DNA from: an uncultured Flavobacteriales bacterium | Lineage (GTDB): Bacteria > Bacteroidota > Bacteroidia > Flavobacteriales_D > SKUL01 | Assembly (NCBI GenBank): GCA_937911795.1 | Contig: CALDPJ010000167.1 | Location: 1 to 5,939 of the forward strand | Direction of reading: 5' to 3' | Length of the DNA: 5,939 nucleotides | Shown: piece by piece, positions 1 to 5,712 of the stretch | How positions within the stretch are numbered: the stretch's first letter is position 1 | Layout: each line of letters opens with the position of its first letter | Notes under the pieces: generated by a model | What the model was told of the DNA's origin: nothing | Databases searched by the model: none | Seen by the model: the letters and a program-made list of their open reading frames with translations, nothing else | Made by a program: the position numbers and the translations under genes

Positions 1-1178
1 AAGCACATTATCCGGCAGAATATATGGCAGCGGTGTTGAGCAACAACATGAACGATATTAAGCAGGTGAGCTTCTTTATGGAAGAATGTCGCAGAATGGG
101 TGTTCCCGTGCTCGGACCCAGCGTCAATGAAAGCCGGTTGCGATTTACGGTCAACGAAAAAGGTGAAATCCGCTTCGGGATGGCCGCTATAAAAGGCGTG
201 GGCTCGAATGCCGTGGACAACATCGTAAATACACGACAGGCAGGGGGACCATTCAAAAGTTTTACAGAATTTGTTGAACGAATTGATTTGCGCGCAGCCA
301 ATAAGAAATGTCTTGAAAGTCTTGCTTTGGCCGGAGCACTGGATGAATTTGGTTTGTACCGCTCTCAGTTTTTCGGAACGCGTGGAGAAGGAGTGACGTA
401 CCTGGAAGAGTGCATTAAATTCGGTCAGGCCATCCGAACCAGCAAAGATGCACCCCCCGATTTATTTGGCGGAGCAGTGGCCGTAGAAGTAAAAGCTCCC
501 GAGCCACCAGAGACCGAACCGTGGAATAATCTGGAAATGCTTTCGCGCGAGAAGGAAGTGGTGGGCATGTACATTTCCAATCACCCGCTGAACGATTTTC
601 AGCTCGAAATTGACACTTTTTGTACGGTTGATCTGGCCCGCCTTAAGATGTTGGACAAATACAAAGGCGTGGATCTCGCTTTTGCAGGACTCATTACCAA
701 TGCCGAACACCGCACCACCAAATCGAACAAACCGTTTGGTTCATTCGAAATTGAAGACTTTGCCGGTGCAGAAAAGTTTTTCATGTTTGGCGATGATTAC
801 ATGAAATACCGCTACCTGTTGCACAAGAATATGTTTGTGTTTATCCGGGGTCGGGTAGAGCAGAAGAGATGGAGTAAGGATCCAACAGACATTGAATTCA
901 AGATTGCTTCCATTGAGATGCTGACGGAGGTAAGAAACAAACTCGCGAAGAAGATCACCATTTCTTTCGATCTCAATCATCTCGACGGATCTATGGTGGA
1001 CGATTTGACGAAAGTGCTGACAAGTTCCAAAGGTCAATGTCGCGTACAACTCGAAGTAGAAGACCCTGAAGATAAACTGAAGGTAACGCTGCCGTCGAAA
1101 GACACGAGCGTTGATCTGGACGATGATTTTATCAACAACCTTAGTAAAATGGAAGGTGTCAGTTTCAGACTCAATTGA
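1..1178 (+). CDS. dnaE: DNA polymerase III alpha subunit, C-terminal part (5' end outside window)
   Basis: Catalytic subunit of the replicative DNA polymerase, acting at the fork in the cytoplasm. The reading frame is open from base 3 (AHYPAEYMAAVLS, a family-typical stretch), so the ATG at 24 is internal and the gene starts left of the window. The visible ~391 residues are the non-catalytic C-terminus: a helix-hairpin-helix region (IKGVGSNAVDNIV ... FVERIDLRAANKKCLESLALAGALDEFG, about nt 190-350), a PPDLFGG segment at 453-473 where the internal clamp-binding motif normally sits, the conserved EKEVVGMYISNHPL (about nt 549-590), an OB-fold (about nt 669-863, VDLAFAGLITN ... VFIRGRVEQKR) and a tail domain. 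The polymerase active site and PHP domain are not in view. The gene ends in TGA at 1176-1178. trxA follows 106 nt later with its own promoter. Assignment is secure; the bacterial DnaE (not PolC) form fits the domain order. Confidence 0.96.
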   Translation, partial: AHYPAEYMAAVLSNNMNDIKQVSFFMEECRRMGVPVLGPSVNESRLRFTVNEKGEIRFGMAAIKGVGSNAVDNIVNTRQAGGPFKSFTEFVERIDLRAANKKCLESLALAGALDEFGLYRSQFFGTRGEGVTYLEECIKFGQAIRTSKDAPPDLFGGAVAVEVKAPEPPETEPWNNLEMLSREKEVVGMYISNHPLNDFQLEIDTFCTVDLARLKMLDKYKGVDLAFAGLITNAEHRTTKSNKPFGSFEIEDFAGAEKFFMFGDDYMKYRYLLHKNMFVFIRGRVEQKRWSKDPTDIEFKIASIEMLTEVRNKLAKKITISFDLNHLDGSMVDDLTKVLTSSKGQCRVQLEVEDPEDKLKVTLPSKDTSVDLDDDFINNLSKMEGVSFRLN

Positions 1179-1196
1179 CAGACTCAGGATGTCAAT
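1174..1196 (+). other. Inverted repeat across the dnaE stop codon
   Basis: ATTGACA (1174-1180) and TGTCAAT (1190-1196) form a perfect 7-bp stem with a 9-nt loop, and the dnaE TGA stop lies in the left arm. No T-run follows, so it is not a standard intrinsic terminator. It could protect the mRNA 3' end or be chance. Confidence 0.35.
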
Positions 1197-1222
1197 GTGG
1201 CGGCAGAATGGGTTCGGTAAAG

Positions 1223-1254
1223 TTTTTGTGAACCGATCAACTAACGTATATTTA
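1223..1254 (+). promoter_or_regulatory. Probable trxA promoter (Bacteroidota type)
   Basis: TTTTTG at 1223-1228 as the -33 element, an 18-nt spacer, and TATATTTA at 1247-1254 as the -7 element (7 of 8 against TAnnTTTG). Transcription would start near 1260, giving a short A/T-rich leader without a Shine-Dalgarno sequence before the ATG at 1285. This suggests trxA is transcribed separately from dnaE. Confidence 0.6.
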
Positions 1255-1284
1255 CAACTATAATTCTAACTTAAAATTGAAGCT

Positions 1285-1602
1285 ATGGCTTTAGAACTAA
1301 CAGACGCTAACTTTGAAGAGACAATCGCCTCCGGAAAACCAGTATTGGTTGACTTTTGGGCAGAATGGTGCGGACCTTGCCGCATGGTTGGTCCCATCGT
1401 TGAAGAACTTTCAAGTGATTATGAAGGAAAAGCCATAGTCGGTAAAGTAAACGTGGATGAGAATCCTGAAATCTCTTCGAAATACGGCGTTAGAAATATT
1501 CCAACCATTTTGTTTTTCAAGAATGGTGAAGTAGTAGATAAATCAGTTGGAGCAGTTCCCAAAAATGTGCTCTCTGAAAAGATTGACAACCAGCTTTCGT
1601 AA
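1285..1602 (+). CDS. trxA: Thioredoxin
   Basis: Small cytoplasmic dithiol-disulfide oxidoreductase that reduces protein disulfides, for example in ribonucleotide reductase and peroxidases, and is itself reduced by thioredoxin reductase. At 105 aa it has the full length of a classical thioredoxin. Visible hallmarks: beta strand VLVDFWAEW, the active site WCGPC (Trp28-Cys29-Gly30-Pro31-Cys32), the buried Asp of VDFW (Asp23), KVNVDENPEISSKYGVR, and the cis-proline in NIPT (Pro73) followed by TILFFKNGE. No signal peptide or extra domain is present. The start at 1285 gives the standard N-terminus and lies about 25 nt after the expected transcription start; no Shine-Dalgarno sequence is seen, as usual for Bacteroidota. 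It sits between dnaE and a DUF58 gene and has its own promoter and terminator, so it is probably monocistronic. Confidence 0.97.
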   Translation: MALELTDANFEETIASGKPVLVDFWAEWCGPCRMVGPIVEELSSDYEGKAIVGKVNVDENPEISSKYGVRNIPTILFFKNGEVVDKSVGAVPKNVLSEKIDNQLS

Positions 1603-1625
1603 GTAGCGAAAGGGGATATGCCATC

Positions 1626-1657
1626 AAAGGGGTTCGTTTAAAACGGCCCCTTTTTTT
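1626..1657 (+). terminator. Intrinsic terminator of trxA
   Basis: AAAGGGG (1626-1632) pairs with CCCCTTT (1647-1653), with an inner CGTT/AACG helix and a TAA loop, and runs straight into a seven-T tract (1651-1657). It lies 23 nt after the trxA stop codon. Confidence 0.88.
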
Positions 1658-1666
1658 GTACCTTTC
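1636..1666 (+). promoter_or_regulatory. Possible promoter of the DUF58 gene, overlapping the trxA terminator
   Basis: TACCTTTC at 1659-1666 matches TAnnTTTG in 7 of 8 positions. The only upstream partner at 19 nt is a weak GTTT at 1636-1639 inside the terminator hairpin. Used as a promoter, it would start transcription within a few bases of the ATG at 1675, giving a leaderless or nearly leaderless message. The alternative is read-through from trxA. Confidence 0.3.
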
Positions 1667-1674
1667 CACCAGCT

Positions 1675-2610
1675 ATGGCCATCAACATCGACAGAAGAAA
1701 ATTCCAGTCCATCAATCCGCTTGAATTCCTTGCGAATCAGGTTGTGGAGGGATTTATCACCGGTTTACACAAAAGTCCTTTTCATGGTTTCTCGGTTGAA
1801 TTTGCGGAACACCGGTTGTACAATACCGGTGAATCAACCAGACATATCGACTGGAAATTATACGCCCGTTCCGAAAAATTATTCGTGAAGCGCTACGAAG
1901 AAGAAACCAATCTTCGTTGTCAGTTGCTGATTGATACTTCATCCTCGATGTATTTTCCCGAAGTCAATCCATCAGACGATGGTGCTTTTAATAAGATCAA
2001 GTTTTCGGTGTATGCGGCCGCTGCGATTACCAGTTTGTTGCGGCGACAGCGCGATGCGGTTGGTTTATCGTTGTTTGATGAATCGCTGCACAATCACCTT
2101 CCGGCCAAAGGAAATGCTGCGCATCATCGATTCATTTTCAGTGAACTTGAGAAACTGATTCAGCCGGAGGTTTACGAAAGCGAGCGGAAAACAGGTGCAG
2201 TCGACGCTTTGCATGAAGTCAGTGAAAGAATTCCCCGACGATCGTTGGTTGTTATTTTTTCGGATATGTTCGACAACAGCGATCGCAAAGAAGAACTGTT
2301 TGCGGCCCTGCAACACCTGCGTTACAACAAACATGAAGTGATTTTATTTCACGTTACCGACAAAGAAAAAGAGCTTGAATTCAAATTCGAAAACCGGCCC
2401 TATACCTTTGTGGATATGGAGTCGGGTCAGCAGGTAAAGGCGCACCCTTCTCAGGTTCGCGATCAGTATTTATCGGCAGTTAATGAATTTACCCAGGAGC
2501 TTAAATTGCGTTGTGCCCAGTACCGGATAGATTTTGTAGAAGCCGACACCAAAGCCGGTTTTGATCAGGTATTGCTGCATTACCTGATCAAGCGGAGTAA
2601 GATGTACTAA
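1675..2610 (+). CDS. DUF58 domain protein with VWA-like fold
   Basis: A 311-aa soluble protein of the DUF58 family; the molecular function of the family is not firmly established. The family signature is clear: FHGFSVEFAEHRLYNTGESTRHIDW (about residues 36-60) followed by KLYARSEKLFVKRYEEE. A von Willebrand A-like region follows, with a MIDAS-type metal site LLIDTSSSM (Asp87, Ser89, Ser91), a candidate Thr173 in RKTGAVDAL, and VVIFSDMFD (Asp197). No signal peptide or membrane segment is seen, as in the short DUF58 proteins encoded beside MoxR AAA ATPases in Bacteroidota bat-type clusters. Here no MoxR or Bat gene is visible on either side, since trxA precedes it and an unrelated gene converges on it. 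The start at 1675 is the first ATG after the trxA terminator and gives the usual N-terminus. A chaperone-like or metal-ion-sensing role with an AAA partner elsewhere is inference only. Confidence 0.9.
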   Translation: MAINIDRRKFQSINPLEFLANQVVEGFITGLHKSPFHGFSVEFAEHRLYNTGESTRHIDWKLYARSEKLFVKRYEEETNLRCQLLIDTSSSMYFPEVNPSDDGAFNKIKFSVYAAAAITSLLRRQRDAVGLSLFDESLHNHLPAKGNAAHHRFIFSELEKLIQPEVYESERKTGAVDALHEVSERIPRRSLVVIFSDMFDNSDRKEELFAALQHLRYNKHEVILFHVTDKEKELEFKFENRPYTFVDMESGQQVKAHPSQVRDQYLSAVNEFTQELKLRCAQYRIDFVEADTKAGFDQVLLHYLIKRSKMY

Positions 2611-2637
2611 CCGCCCGGCTCTGAAGTTGACTGTAGA

Positions 2638-3450
2638 TTATTTGTTGGCTATGGTAACCGCTTCATCCCAATTCAATCGCAAAGTCTGTCCCGGAATTTT
2701 TTCGGTAACACCTTCTGCGAAAACGCCATCAAAATGAACCAACATCGGTACCTTTTGCATGTCATTGGTCTTGCCTCCTGGCATTCGATCCCAACTGGCT
2801 GAGATAGTTTCGTCGTCACCGGTCGATAAAATAACAGGATCCATTTTGGTTTCTGTAGTTGCGTAGTTGATTCCATCCGGCATTAGTACAGAAATTTTGT
2901 ATGGGTAAATAAATCCGTAATTGGTTCCGGTGTATTTTACATCCCATTTCACATTGGATTTTCCGGTGGCACGGCTTTCTTTTTTCAGTACAACCTGCAT
3001 CGGACCGGTTTCAAATGTATTCGCGGATGGCGGCAACCGGAAAGGAGCAGCGGTCAAAGGCTCCTGAACATTAATTAGGTAGAATCCCTGACACGCAAAG
3101 GCAAATTCGCGGATGTCGTTCAAACCTTCGCCAAAAGCACGCATCACTTTGTTTTTGGTTTGCAATGGCTCAATGATCCAGCTTTTTTCCTTTGCACGAA
3201 CATCCTGTCCGGGAATTTCGAAGTTGCTTTCTTCAGAGTTGTAGACGATGTAATTGTTCGTTTTGTTGGTGATCGTCATTTTGAATTTGGTTTCCTTAGG
3301 CAAAGAAACCACATCGCTGATTTCGATTTTGATTTGATCGTTTTCAAAAGAAGAAGGTGCGAAATAAACCTTTTCGTAGACAGCATCCTGTGCAGACACA
3401 GAAGTGAGTAGCAGCAGCAAAGTTGAAAGGACTAGTAAACAAGTTTTCAT
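2638..3450 (-). CDS. Exported protein of unknown function
   Basis: I do not recognise a family. The 270-aa product starts with a clear Sec signal peptide: Lys2, a hydrophobic core LLVLSTLLLLLTSV, and a likely signal peptidase I site VSA/QD after residue 20. There is no cysteine at the cleavage site, so it is not a lipoprotein. The mature part (~250 aa) is rich in Thr, Asn, Lys and aromatic residues with alternating hydrophobic patterns (KFKMTITNKTNNYIVY, IYPYKISVLMPDG), suggesting beta-sandwich folds. It has one cysteine (Cys120) and no transmembrane segment. There is no visible C-terminal type IX sorting domain, so a periplasmic or secreted soluble protein is likely. It converges with the DUF58 gene: its TAA lies 27 nt from the DUF58 stop, with no obvious terminator between. 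A good promoter lies upstream (3495-3525). Coding status is well supported by the long frame and signal peptide; function is open. Confidence 0.85.
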   Translation of the reverse strand: MKTCLLVLSTLLLLLTSVSAQDAVYEKVYFAPSSFENDQIKIEISDVVSLPKETKFKMTITNKTNNYIVYNSEESNFEIPGQDVRAKEKSWIIEPLQTKNKVMRAFGEGLNDIREFAFACQGFYLINVQEPLTAAPFRLPPSANTFETGPMQVVLKKESRATGKSNVKWDVKYTGTNYGFIYPYKISVLMPDGINYATTETKMDPVILSTGDDETISASWDRMPGGKTNDMQKVPMLVHFDGVFAEGVTEKIPGQTLRLNWDEAVTIANK

Positions 3451-3494
3451 AAATGAGGGTTTTAAAATTTAGGTGCTTAAACTAAAATTCATGC

Positions 3495-3525
3495 CAAAGG
3501 AACGGAAACGAGTGGATTCTGCAAA
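3495..3525 (-). promoter_or_regulatory. Probable promoter of the exported-protein gene
   Basis: Read on the - strand: TTTG (3525-3522), a 19-nt spacer, and TTCCTTTG (3502-3495), which matches TAnnTTTG in 7 of 8 positions. Expected transcription start is near 3488, giving a leader of about 40 nt without a Shine-Dalgarno sequence before the ATG at 3450. Confidence 0.6.
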
Positions 3526-3688
3526 GATTCCAAGAATGAGATTCCTGATAAATTTTATATTCGAGGGAAACTATCTGAGCGAAAAATAGAAATTTGAGAA
3601 AAAAGTGTGTTTTATGATTTTCTGATATTGCAGTGTGGTGCAGATGATAGCACATCAGATTCAGAAGTTGTTACCGGTGAAGTGAGAA

Positions 3689-3713
3689 AATGTCGGCAGA
3701 CATTCGTTTTTTT
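3689..3713 (+). terminator. Palindrome with T-tract just upstream of the tRNA promoter
   Basis: AATGTC (3689-3694), loop GGCA, GACATT (3699-3704), then CG and seven Ts (3707-3713). The form is that of a weak intrinsic terminator on the + strand, but no + strand gene is visible upstream. It also abuts the -33 region of the tRNA promoter, so an operator role is an alternative. Confidence 0.4.
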
Positions 3714-3716
3714 GAC

Positions 3717-3746
3717 TTGTGTAACCAAAAAATTGCGCTAAATTTG
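3717..3746 (+). promoter_or_regulatory. Promoter of tRNA-Asp
   Basis: TTG at 3717-3719, a 19-nt spacer, and TAAATTTG at 3739-3746, a perfect match to the Bacteroidota -7 consensus TAnnTTTG. It lies 29 nt upstream of the mature tRNA 5' end, so a short 5' leader would be removed by RNase P. Confidence 0.75.
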
Positions 3747-3775
3747 CACCGCTTTCAAAGGAAAGACAACTACCA

Positions 3776-3849
3776 GGTCCGGTAGTTCAGCTGGTTAGAA
3801 TGCCGCCCTGTCACGGCGGAGGTCGCGGGTTCGAATCCCGTCCGGACCG
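3776..3849 (+). tRNA. tRNA-Asp (anticodon GTC)
   Basis: Full cloverleaf of 74 nt. The acceptor stem GGTCCGG/CCGGACC (3776-3782 with 3842-3848) is perfect, and the D-arm contains AGCTGGTTAGA. The anticodon stem CCGCC/GGCGG encloses loop CTGTCAC, with anticodon GTC at 3810-3812, decoding Asp GAC/GAU. The T-arm is GCGGG TTCGAAT CCCGT. The discriminator base is G (3849), as expected for Asp. CCA is not encoded (the next bases are CAA) and must be added by nucleotidyltransferase. It has its own promoter and terminator and stands alone, not in a tRNA cluster. Confidence 0.98.
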
Positions 3850-3855
3850 CAAGAG

Positions 3856-3888
3856 AAGCCCGATACACAAAGTGTATCGGGCTTTTTT
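3856..3888 (+). terminator. Intrinsic terminator of tRNA-Asp
   Basis: AAGCCCGATACAC (3856-3868), loop AAA, GTGTATCGGGCTT (3872-3884): a perfect 13-bp stem ending in a six-T tract (3883-3888), six nt after the tRNA. It is a strong + strand terminator. Its right arm overlaps the next palindrome. Confidence 0.92.
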
Positions 3889-3938
3889 GTGCCTCCCTGC
3901 GCCAAACTTGTTTGAGCGCCGGGAGGCACAAAAAAGCC
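3880..3938. repeat. 59-nt palindrome with 18-bp perfect arms
   Basis: GGCTTTTTTGTGCCTCCC (3880-3897) is the exact reverse complement of GGGAGGCACAAAAAAGCC (3921-3938). Pairing continues inside through GCGC/GCGC and CAAAC/GTTTG with one mismatch and one bulged A, leaving a two-base TT loop. The outer arms are shared with the flanking hairpins, so the structures exclude each other. As RNA or a DNA cruciform it would be very stable. It may be the core of the bidirectional terminator or a separate repeat element. Confidence 0.8.
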
Positions 3939-3966
3939 ACCGCTGTCATTTTCGACAGCGGGCTTT
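3930..3966 (-). terminator. Intrinsic terminator for leftward transcription (fic side)
   Basis: On the - strand: AAAGC plus CCGCTGTC, loop GAAAAT, then GACAGCGG and GCTTT with a two-base bulge, running into six Ts (complement of A3930-A3935). On the + strand the arms are CCGCTGTC 3940-3947 and GACAGCGG 3954-3961. It would stop transcripts of the fic gene about 180 nt after its stop codon, before they run antisense into tRNA-Asp. Confidence 0.75.
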
Positions 3967-3996
3967 ATCTTGCGAAGCCCCACCCTTAGGATCGCC
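3961..3996 (+). repeat. REP-like element, copy 1
   Basis: Starts GGCTTTATCTTGCGAAGCC and continues CCACCCTTAGGATCGCC. The segment from TGCGAAGCC to GATCGCC is 26 nt and differs from copy 2 at one base (C or T after GCGAAGCC). The beginning can fold as GGCTT/AAGCC. It partly overlaps the right arm of the preceding terminator. The form, a short palindromic head with a conserved tail outside genes, is like bacterial REP elements; a genome-wide family cannot be shown from this window. Confidence 0.6.
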
Positions 3997-4052
3997 GAGC
4001 GCCAGCGAAGGCAATCCGTGGCAGTGTGAGAAACAGAGCGAGAATGAGTGAT

Positions 4053-4087
4053 GGCTTTAGCTGCGAAGCCTCACCCTTAGGATCGCC
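4053..4087 (+). repeat. REP-like element, copy 2
   Basis: Second direct copy: GGCTTTAGCTGCGAAGCC (GGCTT/AAGCC hairpin) followed by TCACCCTTAGGATCGCC. It is separated from copy 1 by 56 nt of G/A-rich sequence and lies 56 nt before the 3' end of the fic gene, in its untranslated tail. Confidence 0.6.
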
Positions 4088-4143
4088 TCTTCATCCAAAC
4101 TTATTTACAGCCTTCGCCGATTTAAACAGCACCAGGAATTTTC

Positions 4144-5691
4144 CTAAATCTTCGCCACAGGCGTTCCCTTCATTCCTTCCTCAACCAACCAACCGACGAA
4201 CTTCGCAAACGGAACAATATCCTCTTCAACGCTGGCGGCTTCCAGCGCTTGCATGTACGGATCCCTTTCTTCCACAGGAATCACCGTCCATGGATAACCT
4301 CCGGAGGCCAACATCACATTCATCAGAAAACGTCCAATCCTGCCGTTTCCATCCATATAAGGGTGAATAAATACAAATAGAAAATGACCCAAAACAGCAC
4401 GTACAGCGCCGTTTTCTTCCTGTCTCAAAAGTTTAAACAATTCGGGCATAGCATCGCGTACGGCTTCTTTGTTTAAAGGGACGTGCATAGAACCTCCGAT
4501 ATACACCTGGTCATTTCGGTATCCTGCCAAATCAGAGGGTTTCAGAATACCCGAAGTCACACTCGGAGCGAAGAGTTCCCGGTACCACTCTCCATGATTG
4601 TCATCTGCAACCTCGCCCGGATTCGCATTGTTTAATATTTGTTGAATACTTTCAATGACCTTTTGCGAAGCCAACCAATAACCCCGAGCTGCCATGACAT
4701 CTCGTTGTCTTTTGTCTGCTTCATTTTCCATTGCATTCCATTCTCCACTTCGCACCCTTTCAATGAGCGCTACCGTAACACGGTACCGTTCAATCGACAA
4801 GGAGTGGTAGGCATCCATAACATAATTGTCCTCAACTGCTTTCAGGTACTGAGCATGGTTATTTGGCAATCCCGGAGCAGCGGGGAAATTATTGATAACT
4901 GCATCGCGCATTTGGTGCCACATCAAGCGAATTCTATGCACATATGGAGACTTGTCCCTGATTGACAATATAATAGGAGAATTGTCTGTAAATGGATTTG
5001 TTTCACGCACATTATAATCTGCCTTTTGCATGGTCTTGACAATTTCGTCTGCCAGCTTATCGCGATTTATATTTCGAAAGGCACCAGCCAATCTTCCGGC
5101 AATAGTAGTATTTCCACCTTCCAGTAGTAATCCGAGTATTTCTGAAGCATCCGGAATCATAGCCAAAGCCGTACGTACATCTGTAGAATTGCGTGTAAAT
5201 AGGGTGTGAGAACAATGAACCAAAGCAGAAGCTAAAGTGAGCATTCGGATTCCTTGGTGTTCAATAATTTCCGCCCGCTCAGGCAAAGTGGATTTCATTG
5301 TAAACAGAGATGTACCATGCAGAAGTTCTGTATTTGAATTGGTTCCTTTCGTTGCCCTGATTATCAATTGTTGAGGTATAGTTTGATTACCAGCATGTAA
5401 TAGCAAAGACTGTTCGGCTGAAATACAATAAGTATCTCCATAGCGTTCGGTAAGATACCGTGCGCAAAAATGCCAGTATGAAGCGTACCATGAAGTAGTA
5501 TCCCCCTTTTGTTCATCAGGAGGAACTGCCATATACCAGCCAGGAAGCACTTGACTTATAAAACCATTTTCAATTAGTCGTTGACGGTTGATACGACTAA
5601 TTTCAGCGGTTTTAATAGCTATTATTCCTTGATCTTGCAGCTTCTTTAGTGCTTCAAGTGACTGTGCTAGCTTTTCTTGTGGTGTTGCCAT
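4144..5691 (-). CDS. Fic-domain AMPylase-type protein with N-terminal AbiEi-like regulator region
   Basis: Fic enzymes transfer AMP (or another nucleotide part) from a nucleotide triphosphate to Ser, Thr or Tyr of target proteins. The 515-aa product has the catalytic motif HPYMDGNGRIGR at residues 443-454 (nt 4330-4365): His443, the Asp447-Gly-Asn-Gly anion hole and both arginines (Arg451, Arg454) are intact, with Tyr for the usual Phe. The substrate-binding flap probably lies in VYIGGSMHVPLNKEAVRDAM (397-416). An inhibitory-helix motif precedes the core: AYHSLSIERYRVT (294-306), with Glu301 kept but Arg302 where the [S/T]xxxE[G/N] rule has Gly/Asn. Residues 1-110 (LEALKKLQDQGII ... RLIENGFISQVLPGWYMAVP ... 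SAEQSLLLHAG) resemble the winged-helix start of AbiEi-type antitoxin/regulators; this is by pattern, not search. No signal or membrane segment. The start at 5691 is the first ATG of the frame. Upstream are 24-bp repeats and a divergent YefM-like gene. The target is unknown. Confidence 0.92.
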   Translation of the reverse strand: MATPQEKLAQSLEALKKLQDQGIIAIKTAEISRINRQRLIENGFISQVLPGWYMAVPPDEQKGDTTSWYASYWHFCARYLTERYGDTYCISAEQSLLLHAGNQTIPQQLIIRATKGTNSNTELLHGTSLFTMKSTLPERAEIIEHQGIRMLTLASALVHCSHTLFTRNSTDVRTALAMIPDASEILGLLLEGGNTTIAGRLAGAFRNINRDKLADEIVKTMQKADYNVRETNPFTDNSPIILSIRDKSPYVHRIRLMWHQMRDAVINNFPAAPGLPNNHAQYLKAVEDNYVMDAYHSLSIERYRVTVALIERVRSGEWNAMENEADKRQRDVMAARGYWLASQKVIESIQQILNNANPGEVADDNHGEWYRELFAPSVTSGILKPSDLAGYRNDQVYIGGSMHVPLNKEAVRDAMPELFKLLRQEENGAVRAVLGHFLFVFIHPYMDGNGRIGRFLMNVMLASGGYPWTVIPVEERDPYMQALEAASVEEDIVPFAKFVGWLVEEGMKGTPVAKI

Positions 5692-5712
5692 GAATTATAG
5701 ACGTAGATCTTA

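Larger units (their letters stand above)
3451..3775. other. Intergenic region between the exported-protein gene and tRNA-Asp
   Basis: This 325-nt gap holds the promoter of the leftward exported-protein gene (3495-3525), a palindrome with T-tract (3689-3713) and the tRNA promoter (3717-3746). Between about 3530 and 3685 the sequence is A/T-rich with only trivial short frames (for example 17 codons from 3538), and I see nothing further that I can support. Confidence 0.6.

Noticed and set aside
741..1049. 102-codon - strand frame
   Set aside because: Antisense to the conserved OB-fold part of dnaE; no promoter or family features.
3795..3983. 62-codon frame on the - strand with GPDGIRTRDLRRDRAAF
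   Set aside because: This is the antisense translation of tRNA-Asp, a well-known kind of false protein in databases, continuing through the terminator hairpins.
3800..4051. 83-codon frame on the + strand
   Set aside because: It starts inside tRNA-Asp (GGRGFESRPDR is the translated T-arm) and runs through two terminators and a REP-like copy; not a gene.
3850..4143. Attachment site (duplicated tRNA 3' end) downstream of tRNA-Asp
   Set aside because: No copy of TTCGAATCCCGTCCGGACC or a clear part of it is seen elsewhere in the window.
4026..4370. 114-codon + strand frame
   Set aside because: It starts in the repeat region and overlaps the conserved Fic motif on the opposite strand; its sequence is low-complexity Ser/Pro-rich with no domain.
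4639..4965. 108-codon + strand frame
   Set aside because: It lies wholly antisense to the Fic gene with no domain signs; a shadow frame.
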